Part shown: positions 48,300-56,825 of the stretch, piece after piece
Layout: each line of letters starts with the position of its first letter
Numbering within the stretch: the first letter of the stretch is position 1
NCBI GenBank assembly: GCA_963509715.1
Contig: CAUPCB010000001.1
Coordinates: forward strand, 57,434 to 121,433
Reading direction: 5' to 3'
From: JABCPE02 sp963509715
GTDB lineage: Bacteria; Bacteroidota; Bacteroidia; Flavobacteriales; Weeksellaceae
DNA length: 64,000 nucleotides
Translations under genes and position numbers: made by a program
The notes under the pieces: generated by a model
Told to the model about the DNA's origin: nothing
Seen by the model: only the letters and a program-made list of their open reading frames with translations
The model's database searches: none

Positions 48300-50423
48300 A
48301 TGACACTTTTAGGACAGATAAGAAAGAAATCTTGGCTTGTGGTGGTATTCATCGCTGTAGCCCTTGTATCATTTTTCATTAATCCTGATACTGTAGAGAA
48401 GATGATGGGTAATGACCCAAATGTCTTTGGTGAGGTGAATGGAGAGAAAATAACCAGAGAAGAGTATCTAGAAACTCTCAATATGATGCAGCAGCAGGCA
48501 CAGCAGCAAGGGCAGTCGCCTAACGGTCTGGAAGAGCAGGCTTGGCAGAGTATAGTACAATCTAAACTTATCAAACAGGAGTTTGAAAAATTAGGTTTGA
48601 AAATGACAGAAGAGTTTTTCTGGAACCAGCTGCCGTTTGACCCTATGTTTGCCCAAAATCCTAACTTTAATGTAAGTGATTTTAAAAAGCGGATAGAACA
48701 GCTGAAATCAAGCAGTGTGGATGAGTATAATTCATGGCTTAGTTTTAGAAAAGGAATAGAGTACAGAATCATGGCTCGTCAGGTATTTACCAACCTTTCT
48801 GTAGGGCTTACTTCTAACAAGAAAGAAGCTGAACTGATGCTGAAATATAGAGATGAAGTAGCGAATATAGAATATGTGAAGATAAGCTATGATGATTTCG
48901 CAAAGAAAAATCCAGTGAAAGTTACTTCTCAGGATTTGGTGGAATACATCAAGAAATATCCACATACTTTCAAGACGCCAGAGAGCAGAAATTTAGGATT
49001 GGTTTATTTCAAAGCTGAACCTACACAAGCGGATGAAACAGCTACTTTGGCAGAAATCAATAAACTCTATAATGATGGAGTAGATGTAGGAAATGGATTG
49101 GAAAATTTCAAGACTAATAAGAACGATAGTTTATTCGTGCTGACGCATTCTCAGGCTGGTTTTGACCCGAACTATTATTCCAAAGAACAGCTTCCAGCAG
49201 GAATCAGAGAGCAGGTAGCAGGAGCGGCACTTGGACAGACTTTCGGACCTTATAAAGAAGGAAACTACTATGTAGTATCTAAACTTTTGAACAAAAAAGC
49301 TACGGACTCTATCCGTTCAAGACATATTTTGATTGCTTATCAAGGTCTTCCAACTGCACAAGGAGAAGCTACAAAACGAACAAAAGAACAAGCTAAACAA
49401 TTAGCAGAAAAAATAGCATCAGAATCAAAAGCAAACTCAGCGAAGTTTGAAGAATATCTTAACCTTTCTGCTGATGGTTCTGCGCAGAATGGAGGTGATT
49501 TAGGATGGAGAACTACGGGACAAGCAGGTTTCGTTCCAGAGTTCCAAAATTATCTTGATAAAAGCCCGAAAGGCGCTGTAGATGTGGTCGAATCTCAGTA
49601 TGGATACCATATCATCAACATCACAGACAGAAAACCTGGTGCAATGTCTTATAAAGTAGCGAATTTGGTGAAAGAAATCAAAGCATCAAATGCTACAACA
49701 GACAAACTGCACGCTCAGTCTACAAGTTTCGCTCAGCAGATACAAGGGAAAGGATTTAATGAGTTTGTGAATGTTGCAAAGAAAAACAATTACAACTTCC
49801 AAAATCCTAAACTAGTTCAAAGATTCCAAGGGCAGCTTTTAGGAACAGATAAAGATGCTGAAATCCTAAAATGGGCTTTTGACAAGAAGAGAGAAAAAGG
49901 AGAGAGCGAAATGTTTACAACGGCTAATGGAGATAGAATAGTAGTTTATCTGAATGGTAAACAGTCTGAAGGTCTTGTAGATCCAGAAGCTGTAAGAGAG
50001 CAGATAGAACCAATTGTGAAAAATCAGCTTTTGGCTAAAGAAATCGGGAAAAAAATATCCACAGCAAAAGCTCAGGATTTGGCTACAATTGCTAATTTGT
50101 TCGGTGTGAGCAAAGAGTCAGGACAAATCAATCTGCTTAGCCCTGTTTTAGGAGGAGCAGTAGAGCCTAAGGTAGCAGGAGCAGCCTTTGCGATTGGTAA
50201 GGATAAAACATCTAAACCGATAGATGGTAATGCAGGAGTTTATGTAGTAGTAAACAAAGGTGTGGCTGTGAATAAGCAAGATGCAGGAGATATCAAACAA
50301 CTTCAGCAGCAGCTTATGCAGCAAAACTCAAATGTTTTCCCACAAGCATTCATGAGAAGTCTTCAAAATAATGCTGATATCAAAGATTATAGAATACAAG
50401 TTTATGATTTAGCAGGTCACTAA
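48300..50423 (+). CDS. PpiD-like peptidyl-prolyl isomerase/periplasmic chaperone
   Basis: The 707-residue protein has an N-terminal membrane anchor (about 12-30, KSWLVVVFIAVALVSFF), a SurA/PpiD-type chaperone region, and one parvulin domain (about 335-445) with SIRSRHILIAYQG, GGDLGWRTTGQAGFVPEF and VVESQYGYHIINITDRKPG (key part SQYGYHIINI). The remaining C-terminal 260 residues resemble the outer chaperone lobes. This is the PpiD layout: it helps newly exported proteins fold in the periplasm. It is a monocistronic unit closed by a terminator, with cdd downstream. Confidence 0.92.
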   Translation: MTLLGQIRKKSWLVVVFIAVALVSFFINPDTVEKMMGNDPNVFGEVNGEKITREEYLETLNMMQQQAQQQGQSPNGLEEQAWQSIVQSKLIKQEFEKLGLKMTEEFFWNQLPFDPMFAQNPNFNVSDFKKRIEQLKSSSVDEYNSWLSFRKGIEYRIMARQVFTNLSVGLTSNKKEAELMLKYRDEVANIEYVKISYDDFAKKNPVKVTSQDLVEYIKKYPHTFKTPESRNLGLVYFKAEPTQADETATLAEINKLYNDGVDVGNGLENFKTNKNDSLFVLTHSQAGFDPNYYSKEQLPAGIREQVAGAALGQTFGPYKEGNYYVVSKLLNKKATDSIRSRHILIAYQGLPTAQGEATKRTKEQAKQLAEKIASESKANSAKFEEYLNLSADGSAQNGGDLGWRTTGQAGFVPEFQNYLDKSPKGAVDVVESQYGYHIINITDRKPGAMSYKVANLVKEIKASNATTDKLHAQSTSFAQQIQGKGFNEFVNVAKKNNYNFQNPKLVQRFQGQLLGTDKDAEILKWAFDKKREKGESEMFTTANGDRIVVYLNGKQSEGLVDPEAVREQIEPIVKNQLLAKEIGKKISTAKAQDLATIANLFGVSKESGQINLLSPVLGGAVEPKVAGAAFAIGKDKTSKPIDGNAGVYVVVNKGVAVNKQDAGDIKQLQQQLMQQNSNVFPQAFMRSLQNNADIKDYRIQVYDLAGH

Positions 50424-50437
50424 TTCAAAAAATAACG

Positions 50438-50469
50438 AAAAAGAGGTTTTTTCTAAAAGCCTCTTTTTT
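50438..50469 (+). terminator. Terminator after the PpiD-like gene
   Basis: A 9-bp stem (50438-50446 with 50460-50468) with a 13-base loop and T-run. Confidence 0.7.
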
Positions 50470-50504
50470 GTCCTTATATCAACAAATTTTTAACTACTGG
50501 TCTT

Positions 50505-50987
50505 ATGAAAAGTAAATTAGAAATAGAATACGAAATTCTAAATATAGATACACTCTTAGAAACAGAAAAAAAACTTTTTGAGGAAGCGAAAAACTCCAGA
50601 TTAAAGGCATATGCGCCTTATTCTAAATTTCTGGTAGGTTGTTCTATTTTGTTAGAAAATGGCGAAATTTACACAGGAAGCAATCAAGAGAATGCTGCTT
50701 ATCCCTCTGGTCTGTGTGCAGAGAGAAGTGTGATTTTTTGGCTGGGTGCTAATTTTCCTAACCAAAAAATAGAAAAGCTCTTCGTTATCGGTGGTTTGGA
50801 GGAGAATCCAGACTTAGACAGGATAGTTCCTCCGTGTGGTTCATGCAGACAGAGTATCGTAGAATACGAAGTAAAACAAGCGCAAAATATAGAAATCTAC
50901 ATCGCAAGTATCAGCGGAGAAAAGATTATAAAGATAAATTCCATAAAGGATTTACTGCCTTTTTCTTTTGATACTACTTTTTTATAG
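50505..50987 (+). CDS. cdd: Cytidine deaminase
   Basis: The 160-residue zinc enzyme deaminates cytidine and deoxycytidine in pyrimidine salvage. It shows AYAPYSKFLVGCSILLENGE, GSNQENAAYPSGLCAERSVIF with the zinc cysteine near residue 71 and the catalytic Glu two residues after it, and the PPCGSCRQSIVEY motif with two more zinc cysteines (about 111 and 114). This is the homotetrameric T-type pattern with three cysteines. It is flanked by terminators on both sides, so it is expressed alone. Confidence 0.95.
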   Translation: MKSKLEIEYEILNIDTLLETEKKLFEEAKNSRLKAYAPYSKFLVGCSILLENGEIYTGSNQENAAYPSGLCAERSVIFWLGANFPNQKIEKLFVIGGLEENPDLDRIVPPCGSCRQSIVEYEVKQAQNIEIYIASISGEKIIKINSIKDLLPFSFDTTFL

Positions 50988-51004
50988 TAAAATATAAAGC
51001 AAAA

Positions 51005-51037
51005 TAAAACCTTCCAAGATTTTCTCGGAAGGTTTTA
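51005..51037. terminator. Bidirectional terminator between cdd and ribA
   Basis: A perfect 11-bp stem (51005-51015 with 51027-51037) with an 11-base loop between two convergent genes, flanked by A- and T-runs. Confidence 0.85.
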
Positions 51038-51042
51038 TTAGT

Positions 51043-51633
51043 TTATTCTCCAGAAATGAAATGGCCAAAGAAATCTTTTTTGGTTTTCAGATAATCTCGG
51101 TTTTCTTCGTTAGGTTTTATCTCCAGTGGAATACGGGAGTGTAGTTTTATTTTGCTGTTTTCTACGAAGCTGATTTTATCAGGGTTGTTGGTGATGAGGT
51201 TGATTTCCTTTATCCCAAGTATTTCTAAAATATCAATCGCCACACTGAAATTTCTATCATCAGCAGGAAGTCCCAGTTCTAGATTCGCCTCCACAGTATC
51301 TAAGCCTTTTTCTTGTAGAGCGTAGGCTTTCAGCTTGTTGATAATACCGATATTTCTGCCCTCTTGCCGTAGATAGACAATCACACCGCCGTGTTTTTGG
51401 GTATACTGCATTGCGGAGGAAAGTTGCTGTCCACATTCACATTTTTTAGAATGGAAAACCTCTCCTGTAATGCATTCAGAATGAAAACGGACATTTACCA
51501 CGCTGGATAAGTCCGTATTTTCTGCTATCAAAGCAAGGTGCGGCATCCAGTCTTGTTCCTTTTCAGAGAAAGCAATGATTTTGAACTTTCCATATTCTGT
51601 AGGGACATTAGCTTCAGCCTGAATTTTTACCAT
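51043..51633 (-). CDS. ribA: GTP cyclohydrolase II
   Basis: The 196-residue enzyme opens GTP to give the first riboflavin precursor. The zinc-binding HSKKCECGQQL block, the VRFHSECITGEVF stretch, VIYLRQEGRNIGIINKLKAYALQ (key part LRQEGRNIGI) and the LTNNP-equivalent LITNNPDK are all present. It is the stand-alone form without the RibB domain. It lies one base after a lipoprotein gene, at the end of a run that begins with tatA. I looked for an FMN riboswitch upstream and saw none. Confidence 0.95.
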   Translation of the reverse strand: MVKIQAEANVPTEYGKFKIIAFSEKEQDWMPHLALIAENTDLSSVVNVRFHSECITGEVFHSKKCECGQQLSSAMQYTQKHGGVIVYLRQEGRNIGIINKLKAYALQEKGLDTVEANLELGLPADDRNFSVAIDILEILGIKEINLITNNPDKISFVENSKIKLHSRIPLEIKPNEENRDYLKTKKDFFGHFISGE

Positions 51634-51634
51634 T

Positions 51635-52096
51635 CTATAAAGTGTCTTTTAGGGATTCTATCAGAGTGATATTAGTTTTGATATTTACTAAAAACCTATT
51701 GAGAACCTCTTGTTCATCTTCATTGAGATTGTTTTTTAGCTTTTGTATTTTTTTATAAGATTTTTCATAATTATACAAAGCCTTTTCTTTTCCCACGGTG
51801 TTGTGCTCTTTCACAGCGTATAAGTATTCTGTGATGTAGAATTTTAGGTTAGAAAATTCCTCATTTACAGGTTTCTGCGAGAAGGAAGAGCACGAGCTAA
51901 AAGCATTGGTAATGTGTGAAGAGTATTTTATCAAGTCTAAATTATCACTGATATTTTTTACTATATCTTCAGGTGTTTTTTCAGATATGTTAGCAATCAA
52001 AGCGGTTGTAGGAGACAGATTGTTTTTCTCTGTTGCACACGCAGATACTACAAAACCACATATTCCGATAATTTCCAAAGCTTTTAGTACATTCAT
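51635..52096 (-). CDS. Hypothetical lipoprotein
   Basis: The 153-residue protein has a short signal peptide with a plausible lipobox (FVVSAC, lipidated cysteine at residue 20) followed by a polar, helix-rich body containing KYITEYLYAV-like and YNYEKSYKKIQKLKNNLNEDE (key part SYKKIQKLKN) stretches. I recognise no domain. It shares one base with the DUF4254 gene upstream and is one base from ribA. In this context a link to DUF4254 is more likely than to riboflavin synthesis. Confidence 0.7.
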   Translation of the reverse strand: MNVLKALEIIGICGFVVSACATEKNNLSPTTALIANISEKTPEDIVKNISDNLDLIKYSSHITNAFSSCSSFSQKPVNEEFSNLKFYITEYLYAVKEHNTVGKEKALYNYEKSYKKIQKLKNNLNEDEQEVLNRFLVNIKTNITLIESLKDTL

Positions 52097-52713
52097 TATT
52101 CTTTCTTTTTGTATAATATAGGATTTAGAGTCTCATCATTATACATTTTCATTTGTTTATAAGTTTTAATTTTTACGAGCCCGTTTTCTATGTCATTCAG
52201 CAGCTGGTCAATAGCAGAACTAAGGTCTTTCTTTTGCTCCAAAAGAGTATTCAGCTTCATTTGACATTTCTCTCTATGCTCATCACTTGCAGATGCTCTA
52301 TTGGCTTCTAAATCCATATGATAGACTTTCAGAGCCAAAATGGACAGCCTGTCCACAGCCCATGCAGGCGTTTCTGTGTTTATTTTGGCATCGGCATTTG
52401 GTGTAGTGTTTTTGTATTTGTTTAAAAACCAACCGTCTATAAATTCCACTAAATCAGTTCTTTTCTGATTAGAAGCATCTATTCTTCGTTTGATTTCTAA
52501 AGCTTTTACAGGATCTATATTTTCATCACGGATGATATCCTCCAAATGCCACTGAACCGTATCAATCCAGTTCTTGTCATACAAAATTTGTTCCAAACTA
52601 TTATTTTCGTAGTGGTTTGGTTTCGTAGCATCCACATCATCAGTGATGTGATAGTCCTCTATTGACCTATTGAAAATGCTCCAAGCGTATTCAGAGAAAG
52701 AATTATTATTCAT
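52096..52713 (-). CDS. DUF4254 domain protein
   Basis: The 205-residue cytoplasmic, mostly helical protein matches DUF4254 as I remember it: ILYDKNWIDTVQWHLEDIIRD, here the WIDTVQWHLED part, then ALEIKRRIDASNQKRTDLVE, PAWAVDRLSILALKVYHM and a C-terminal coiled helix. DUF4254 is common in Bacteroidota and has no settled function; in some species it lies near glycosyltransferase or envelope genes. It begins 5 bases after tatA, so they are probably co-transcribed. Confidence 0.82.
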   Translation of the reverse strand: MNNNSFSEYAWSIFNRSIEDYHITDDVDATKPNHYENNSLEQILYDKNWIDTVQWHLEDIIRDENIDPVKALEIKRRIDASNQKRTDLVEFIDGWFLNKYKNTTPNADAKINTETPAWAVDRLSILALKVYHMDLEANRASASDEHREKCQMKLNTLLEQKKDLSSAIDQLLNDIENGLVKIKTYKQMKMYNDETLNPILYKKKE

Positions 52714-52718
52714 AAAAT

Positions 52719-52922
52719 TTATTTAGTTGTTTTGTCTTCAGTATTATCGTTTTCTTTGTCATCCTCTTTCATGGATTTTTTAAACTCTTTGATTCCAGAA
52801 CCTAATCCCTTCATAAATTCAGGAATTCTTTTAGCTCCAAAAAGTAGTAAAATGAGGATAGCAATGACTAGGATTTCTTTCATTCCCAATCCCATAAATA
52901 GTGGTGTTAGAATACTGTTCAT
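52719..52922 (-). CDS. tatA: Sec-independent protein translocase TatA/TatE
   Basis: The 67-residue protein has one membrane helix (about 12-30, MKEILVIAILILLLFGAKRIP), of which the FGAKRIPEF hinge and the following amphipathic helix MKGLGSGIKEFKKSM are TatA signatures, then a charged tail. TatA oligomers let folded proteins cross the inner membrane with TatC. No tatC gene is in the window. It lies directly downstream of an EnvC-like factor but has its own predicted promoter in the 59-base gap, and reads on into DUF4254. Confidence 0.93.
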   Translation of the reverse strand: MNSILTPLFMGLGMKEILVIAILILLLFGAKRIPEFMKGLGSGIKEFKKSMKEDDKENDNTEDKTTK

Positions 52923-52942
52923 AATTTTTTATTTTGATAGAA

Positions 52943-52950
52943 CAAAATTA
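52943..52950 (-). promoter_or_regulatory. Predicted -7 element of tatA
   Basis: The minus strand reads TAATTTTG, matching TAnnTTTG, 20 bases upstream of the tatA ATG at 52922. Confidence 0.5.
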
Positions 52951-52981
52951 AACAATTTTTAGGATAAAGCTAATTATAAAA

Positions 52982-54517
52982 TTAACTAGTTACCCAGCCC
53001 AATGGGTCTACAGGATTTGTTTGATTCCAAACTTGGAAATCAAGAGTGTAAGTCCCATCAAAGTCAAGTCCCACTTCTCCTATATTTGTTCCTGCGGAAA
53101 TAGTCTGATTTTTAGAAACATAGGTGCTGGCTAAATTACTATAAATAGTAAAATAATTTCCATGTTTTACCATCACGGTTTTTGAACCACCACTGGCTAA
53201 AACATTTACCACCACACCAGTAAAAACACTTCTTGCTTTTGTTCCTGCATCCACAGCTATTTTGATTCCATTATTTTCTATAACAACTCCCTTGTAAACA
53301 GGGTGCGGCTGTCTCCCGAAGCGCTGTGTAACCCGACCACGCTGCACAGGGAAAGAGAGTCTTCCTCTATTTTCTGCGAAACTGTTACTAGCAGAACTTC
53401 CTGCGCCAGCTGATGCCATTGCTCGTTCATCCACAGCTTTTTTCTCAGACTCTGTTTTTTTGGCTACAGCTTCTGCATTTACTCTGGCAGCCTCGGCTTT
53501 ACTTGCTGCTATTTTCGCTTTTTCGGCAGCTTCCATTTTCGCTTTTTCGGCTGCTATTCTTTTGGCTTCGTTGTTGGCTTCTATGGCTTTTCTTTCCTCT
53601 TCTGCTTTTTTTCTAGCGATTTCAGCTAGTCTTCTTTCTTCCTCTTCTGCTTTTCTTTTTGCTCTTTCGGCCTCTTCACGCGCTCTTCTATTGGCTTCTT
53701 CTATTCTTGCTTTTTCTTTTTCAGCCTCTATTCTCGCTAGTCTTAGTTTTTCTTCACGAGCTTTTCTTTCAGCCTCTTCTTTCGCTTTTGCGATTCTGAT
53801 TTCTTCAGCGATGATTTTTCTGATTTCGCCTTCTAATTTTTTGGATTCGGCTTGTTTTTGTTTAAGTTCAGCCACTAGTCTGGCTTCATTCTTTTTGAAA
53901 TCCTCTAATAAAATTTCTTTTTCTTTTCTTTCCTGAGCGATTACTTCTAAATCTTTAGCTTGTTTCAAGAGAAGATTTTCCTTGTCTTTTTTAGATTTTT
54001 CTCTCAGGGCGATTGTGCTTTTTATTTTTTTTGCTTTATCAGATATTTCTGCAGCTTTTTTGTCTTGGTATTCTCCGTATTGTTTCAGATACTGCACTCT
54101 ACGAAGCGCCTGTCCCAAATCTTGAGAAGACAAAATGAATGTTACTTTGTTCTGTACGCCTTTGTTTTTATAGGCTTTTACGAGAATTTCGGCGTAGTTT
54201 TTACGGAGAACTTTCAGCTCTCGGTTGTATTTGTTGATTTCTAACTGACGAAGATAAATATCATCCTCTATGAATCTTTTTTCTTTCTGTGTATTGCCAT
54301 AGACTTTCTCACGAAGGGCAATTTTTTTGTTAATATCATTGAGGTAAGATATGGACAGTCTGGCCTCACTCTTTGTTTTAGCCAAGTTAGCATTGATGGT
54401 TTCGATTTGTTTTTTTAATTCAGCATTCTGCTTTTGTAAATCTTCCTTGCTTTTTTGAGCGAGAAAGAGAGAAGCAGACAAAATCCCAATAAATAAGCTT
54501 ATTTTCCTGAAATACAT
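52982..54517 (-). CDS. EnvC-like murein hydrolase activator (coiled coil plus degenerate LytM)
   Basis: The 511-residue protein has a signal peptide (about 1-20), a long coiled coil (about 22-380, very rich in Glu, Lys, Ala and Arg) and a C-terminal LytM/M23 domain (about 390-511). The LytM part has RVTQRFGRQPHPVYKG and VMVKHGNYFTIYSNL, but the H-x3-D zinc pair is not intact and the terminal HxH reads LDFQVW. So it should not cut peptidoglycan itself. In E. coli, EnvC of this layout activates cell-separation amidases at the septum. It shares one base with the DUF4292 gene upstream. Confidence 0.9.
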   Translation of the reverse strand: MYFRKISLFIGILSASLFLAQKSKEDLQKQNAELKKQIETINANLAKTKSEARLSISYLNDINKKIALREKVYGNTQKEKRFIEDDIYLRQLEINKYNRELKVLRKNYAEILVKAYKNKGVQNKVTFILSSQDLGQALRRVQYLKQYGEYQDKKAAEISDKAKKIKSTIALREKSKKDKENLLLKQAKDLEVIAQERKEKEILLEDFKKNEARLVAELKQKQAESKKLEGEIRKIIAEEIRIAKAKEEAERKAREEKLRLARIEAEKEKARIEEANRRAREEAERAKRKAEEEERRLAEIARKKAEEERKAIEANNEAKRIAAEKAKMEAAEKAKIAASKAEAARVNAEAVAKKTESEKKAVDERAMASAGAGSSASNSFAENRGRLSFPVQRGRVTQRFGRQPHPVYKGVVIENNGIKIAVDAGTKARSVFTGVVVNVLASGGSKTVMVKHGNYFTIYSNLASTYVSKNQTISAGTNIGEVGLDFDGTYTLDFQVWNQTNPVDPLGWVTS

Positions 54518-55305
54518 TAGAAATCTCGTTTTTTATAATTATTTGGTACCGAATATGGAGTTTCCATTCTAGAAAAGTCAAATTTCGTATTTTCTATTAA
54601 AATTTGGTCAGTTTTCTTACCTTTTATAACTATTTTAACATTTTTAGGGAGTTTTACTCCATTGATATCTATCCAGTTGTCATAGAATATTTCCAGATTA
54701 TTCGTAGTTCTCGTGTCTTTTAAGGAAACTTTGGTAAGGTTCAGATCATTAGAAAAACGGAATTCTGTAAGGTATTCACTGGTTTTCCCATCGATGTTTA
54801 CTTTCTGTGCAGTAATCGGTTTTAGGATGTATTCTTCGGCTTCTTTGGTTAGATTAAAATCTTTTTCGTTGACAGGAAAGAAAACTTTTCCGACTAATAA
54901 ATTTTGAAGTGAAGAATAGTCTAAAAAATTGATTTTCAGTAAATTATTAAGGTAAGAAAAATCAGAATCGATATAAGTCTTACTCAGTTTTTCGTAGGCT
55001 TTTAGCCCTTGTGGAGTTGCTATTCCGCGGCCTACATTCATAAACAGAGCAGACATATTCATCCATATTTTCTGGTTGTTTTCTATGTAGATAGTAGCAT
55101 GAATGGTAGGAACGAATTTCCCTACTTCTGCATCTATTTTAGAAGTGATTTTAAGGGCATCAAAATCAGATTTTTTCGTGATAGCATCATAGAAATTTTT
55201 GTTGCTGGAAACAGCAGGAACTTCTGATTTAGCAGCGATGCTTTTTTTAGCACCACAAGAGGCTAAAAACACCATGATGGCAGATAGAGCTATTAATTTC
55301 TTCAT
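54517..55305 (-). CDS. DUF4292 lipoprotein (LolA/LolB-like fold)
   Basis: From the ATG at 55305 the protein has 262 residues with a lipoprotein signal ending FLASC (cysteine at 17). The reading frame is open further upstream (to 55419), but that would bury the signal peptide inside the protein. The body is a beta-rich domain typical of DUF4292 (KITSKIDAEVGKFVPTIHAT, YIENNQKIWMNMSALF and VGRGIATPQG). These proteins belong to the superfamily of LolA/LolB lipoprotein carriers, so a role in lipoprotein traffic is plausible. Gene order with an EnvC-like factor supports an envelope role. Confidence 0.85.
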   Translation of the reverse strand: MKKLIALSAIMVFLASCGAKKSIAAKSEVPAVSSNKNFYDAITKKSDFDALKITSKIDAEVGKFVPTIHATIYIENNQKIWMNMSALFMNVGRGIATPQGLKAYEKLSKTYIDSDFSYLNNLLKINFLDYSSLQNLLVGKVFFPVNEKDFNLTKEAEEYILKPITAQKVNIDGKTSEYLTEFRFSNDLNLTKVSLKDTRTTNNLEIFYDNWIDINGVKLPKNVKIVIKGKKTDQILIENTKFDFSRMETPYSVPNNYKKRDF

Positions 55306-55339
55306 TTTGTTAATCATTAAAATCACTTCTAAAAATTTT

Positions 55340-56353
55340 TTATTCAGAGAAATCCAATACGGAAAAATCTCCCAAAGAAAGATTGATAGAAGTTCCGATA
55401 TACTTCGCAGAGTTCCCAATCATGGAGTTGCTCAGGTTAGCAGACTGGATTTCTGTTCTTTCTTGGATTAGAGAATTATCTATATTAGAATTTTTTACTA
55501 CCGTGTTGTTGCCCAAAGAAACTCTTGGCCCGATGATAGAATTTACGATTTTCACATTCTCTCCGATGAAACATGGAGGAATTATCAAGCTGTTTTCTAT
55601 CTGCGCAGAAGCTGGATATTCGGAAAGATTTTCTTTTTCGTATTCTAGAATCTTGCCATTAGTCTGCACGGTGATGGTTTTGTTTCCGCAGTCCATCCAG
55701 TCATTTACCTTTCCTAAAGAGAATTTAGCACCTTTTTTTCTTAGGTTTTCTAGTGCAGTTGTCAGCTGGTATTCGCCGCCATCTTTGATGTCGTTGCTCA
55801 TGATATAGTCTATTTCGCCCATGAGTTTTTCTGCGCTGTTGAAATAGTAAATTCCAATAATCGCCAAATCAGATACGAATTCTTTTGGTTTTTCTACAAA
55901 GTCTGTGATGAAACCATAGTCGTCTAATTTTACAACTCCGAAGGCACTCGGGTCATCTACTTTTTTTACCCAAATTACCCCATCAGAATTGGTATCTAGA
56001 TGAAAATCAGCTCTAAATAATGTATCCGCAAAAGCGATGATTACAGGTCCCTGCATACTTTCTCTTGCGCAGTTGATAGCATGAGCTGTTCCCAAAGCCT
56101 CTGTCTGGTGGTATACGCTTCCTTTTGCGCCTAATTTTTCTGCAACAGCTAATAAATCCTGCTCCACTTGACTTCCGAAATCACCAGTGATGAAAGCAAC
56201 TTCATCTATTTTCTGATTTACCACCTTTGCGATGTCCTCTACCAGTCTCTGCACGATAGGTTTTCCTGCGATAGGAATCAAAGGTTTTGGCACAGTCAAA
56301 GTGTGCGGTCTTAATCGGGAACCCTTTCCCGCCATAGGTATTATTATTTTCAT
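55340..56353 (-). CDS. Sugar-phosphate nucleotidyltransferase with left-handed beta-helix tail
   Basis: The 337-residue protein has an N-terminal nucleotidyltransferase domain (about 1-235) starting IIPMAGKGSRLRPHTLTVPKPLIPIAGK (key part GKGSRLRPHT), with QTEALGTAHAI, IIAFADTLF and VEKPKEFVSD. The tail (about 245-330) has short hexapeptide-like repeats (IENSLI, IVNSII, VKNSNI, ANLSNSMI). This matches archaeal-type bifunctional or GlmU-like enzymes and glucose-1-phosphate transferases; the sugar and nucleotide are not clear. It sits between dut and the DUF4292 gene, a grouping I recall as common in Flavobacteriia. Confidence 0.85.
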   Translation of the reverse strand: MKIIIPMAGKGSRLRPHTLTVPKPLIPIAGKPIVQRLVEDIAKVVNQKIDEVAFITGDFGSQVEQDLLAVAEKLGAKGSVYHQTEALGTAHAINCARESMQGPVIIAFADTLFRADFHLDTNSDGVIWVKKVDDPSAFGVVKLDDYGFITDFVEKPKEFVSDLAIIGIYYFNSAEKLMGEIDYIMSNDIKDGGEYQLTTALENLRKKGAKFSLGKVNDWMDCGNKTITVQTNGKILEYEKENLSEYPASAQIENSLIIPPCFIGENVKIVNSIIGPRVSLGNNTVVKNSNIDNSLIQERTEIQSANLSNSMIGNSAKYIGTSINLSLGDFSVLDFSE

Positions 56354-56390
56354 AATAGTTGTATTTTTTATAGTTTAGGTTTTACATTCA

Positions 56391-56825
56391 TTATTTTGTT
56401 CCAGAACTTCCGAAACCTCCAGCGCCTCTTTCTGTTTCGTCAAGGGTGTCCACTTCTTCCCACTGGGCAGTTTCGTGTTTTGCGATGACCAGCTGGGCAA
56501 TTCGCTCTCCATCATTGATGACAAATTCATCTTTGGATAGATTTGCGAGAATTACACCGACTTCTCCGCGGTAGTCTGCATCTATCGTTCCAGGGCTGTT
56601 TAGGCAGGTGATGCCGTGCTTGGCAGCCAGTCCACTGCGAGGTCTTACTTGGGCTTCGTATCCTGCGGGCAGAGCTATGAAAATACCTGTTGGGATAATC
56701 GTTCGTTCTAAAGAACTTAACCGAACAGGCTCTGTGATATTTGCATACAAATCCATTCCAGCCGAAAGCTCGGTCTGGTACTTTGGAAGTGGGTGTTTGG
56801 ATTTATTTATAATCTTAATTTTCAT
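56391..56825 (-). CDS. dut: dUTP diphosphatase
   Basis: The 144-residue trimeric dUTPase turns dUTP into dUMP and pyrophosphate, keeping uracil out of DNA. All five family motifs are present: SAGMDLYANI, RPRSGLAAKHG, NSPGTIDADYRGEVGVI, GERIAQLVI and the C-terminal GAGGFGSSG arm that closes the site. Its ATG overlaps the stop of the flippase gene by 4 bases (56822-56825), so it is translated from the flippase transcript. Confidence 0.97.
   Translation of the reverse strand: MKIKIINKSKHPLPKYQTELSAGMDLYANITEPVRLSSLERTIIPTGIFIALPAGYEAQVRPRSGLAAKHGITCLNSPGTIDADYRGEVGVILANLSKDEFVINDGERIAQLVIAKHETAQWEEVDTLDETERGAGGFGSSGTK

Noticed and set aside
51634..52981. Possible FMN riboswitch controlling ribA
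   Set aside because: ribA is internal to an operon with a 1-base gap upstream, and I see no conserved aptamer pattern.
53413..54244. Long plus-strand open frames opposite the EnvC-like gene
   Set aside because: They are shadows of the repetitive coiled coil (Ala/Ser/Leu-rich) and lack signals or motifs.
55306..55419. Longer N-terminus for the DUF4292 protein
   Set aside because: It overlaps the nucleotidyltransferase gene and places the lipoprotein signal at residue 39.
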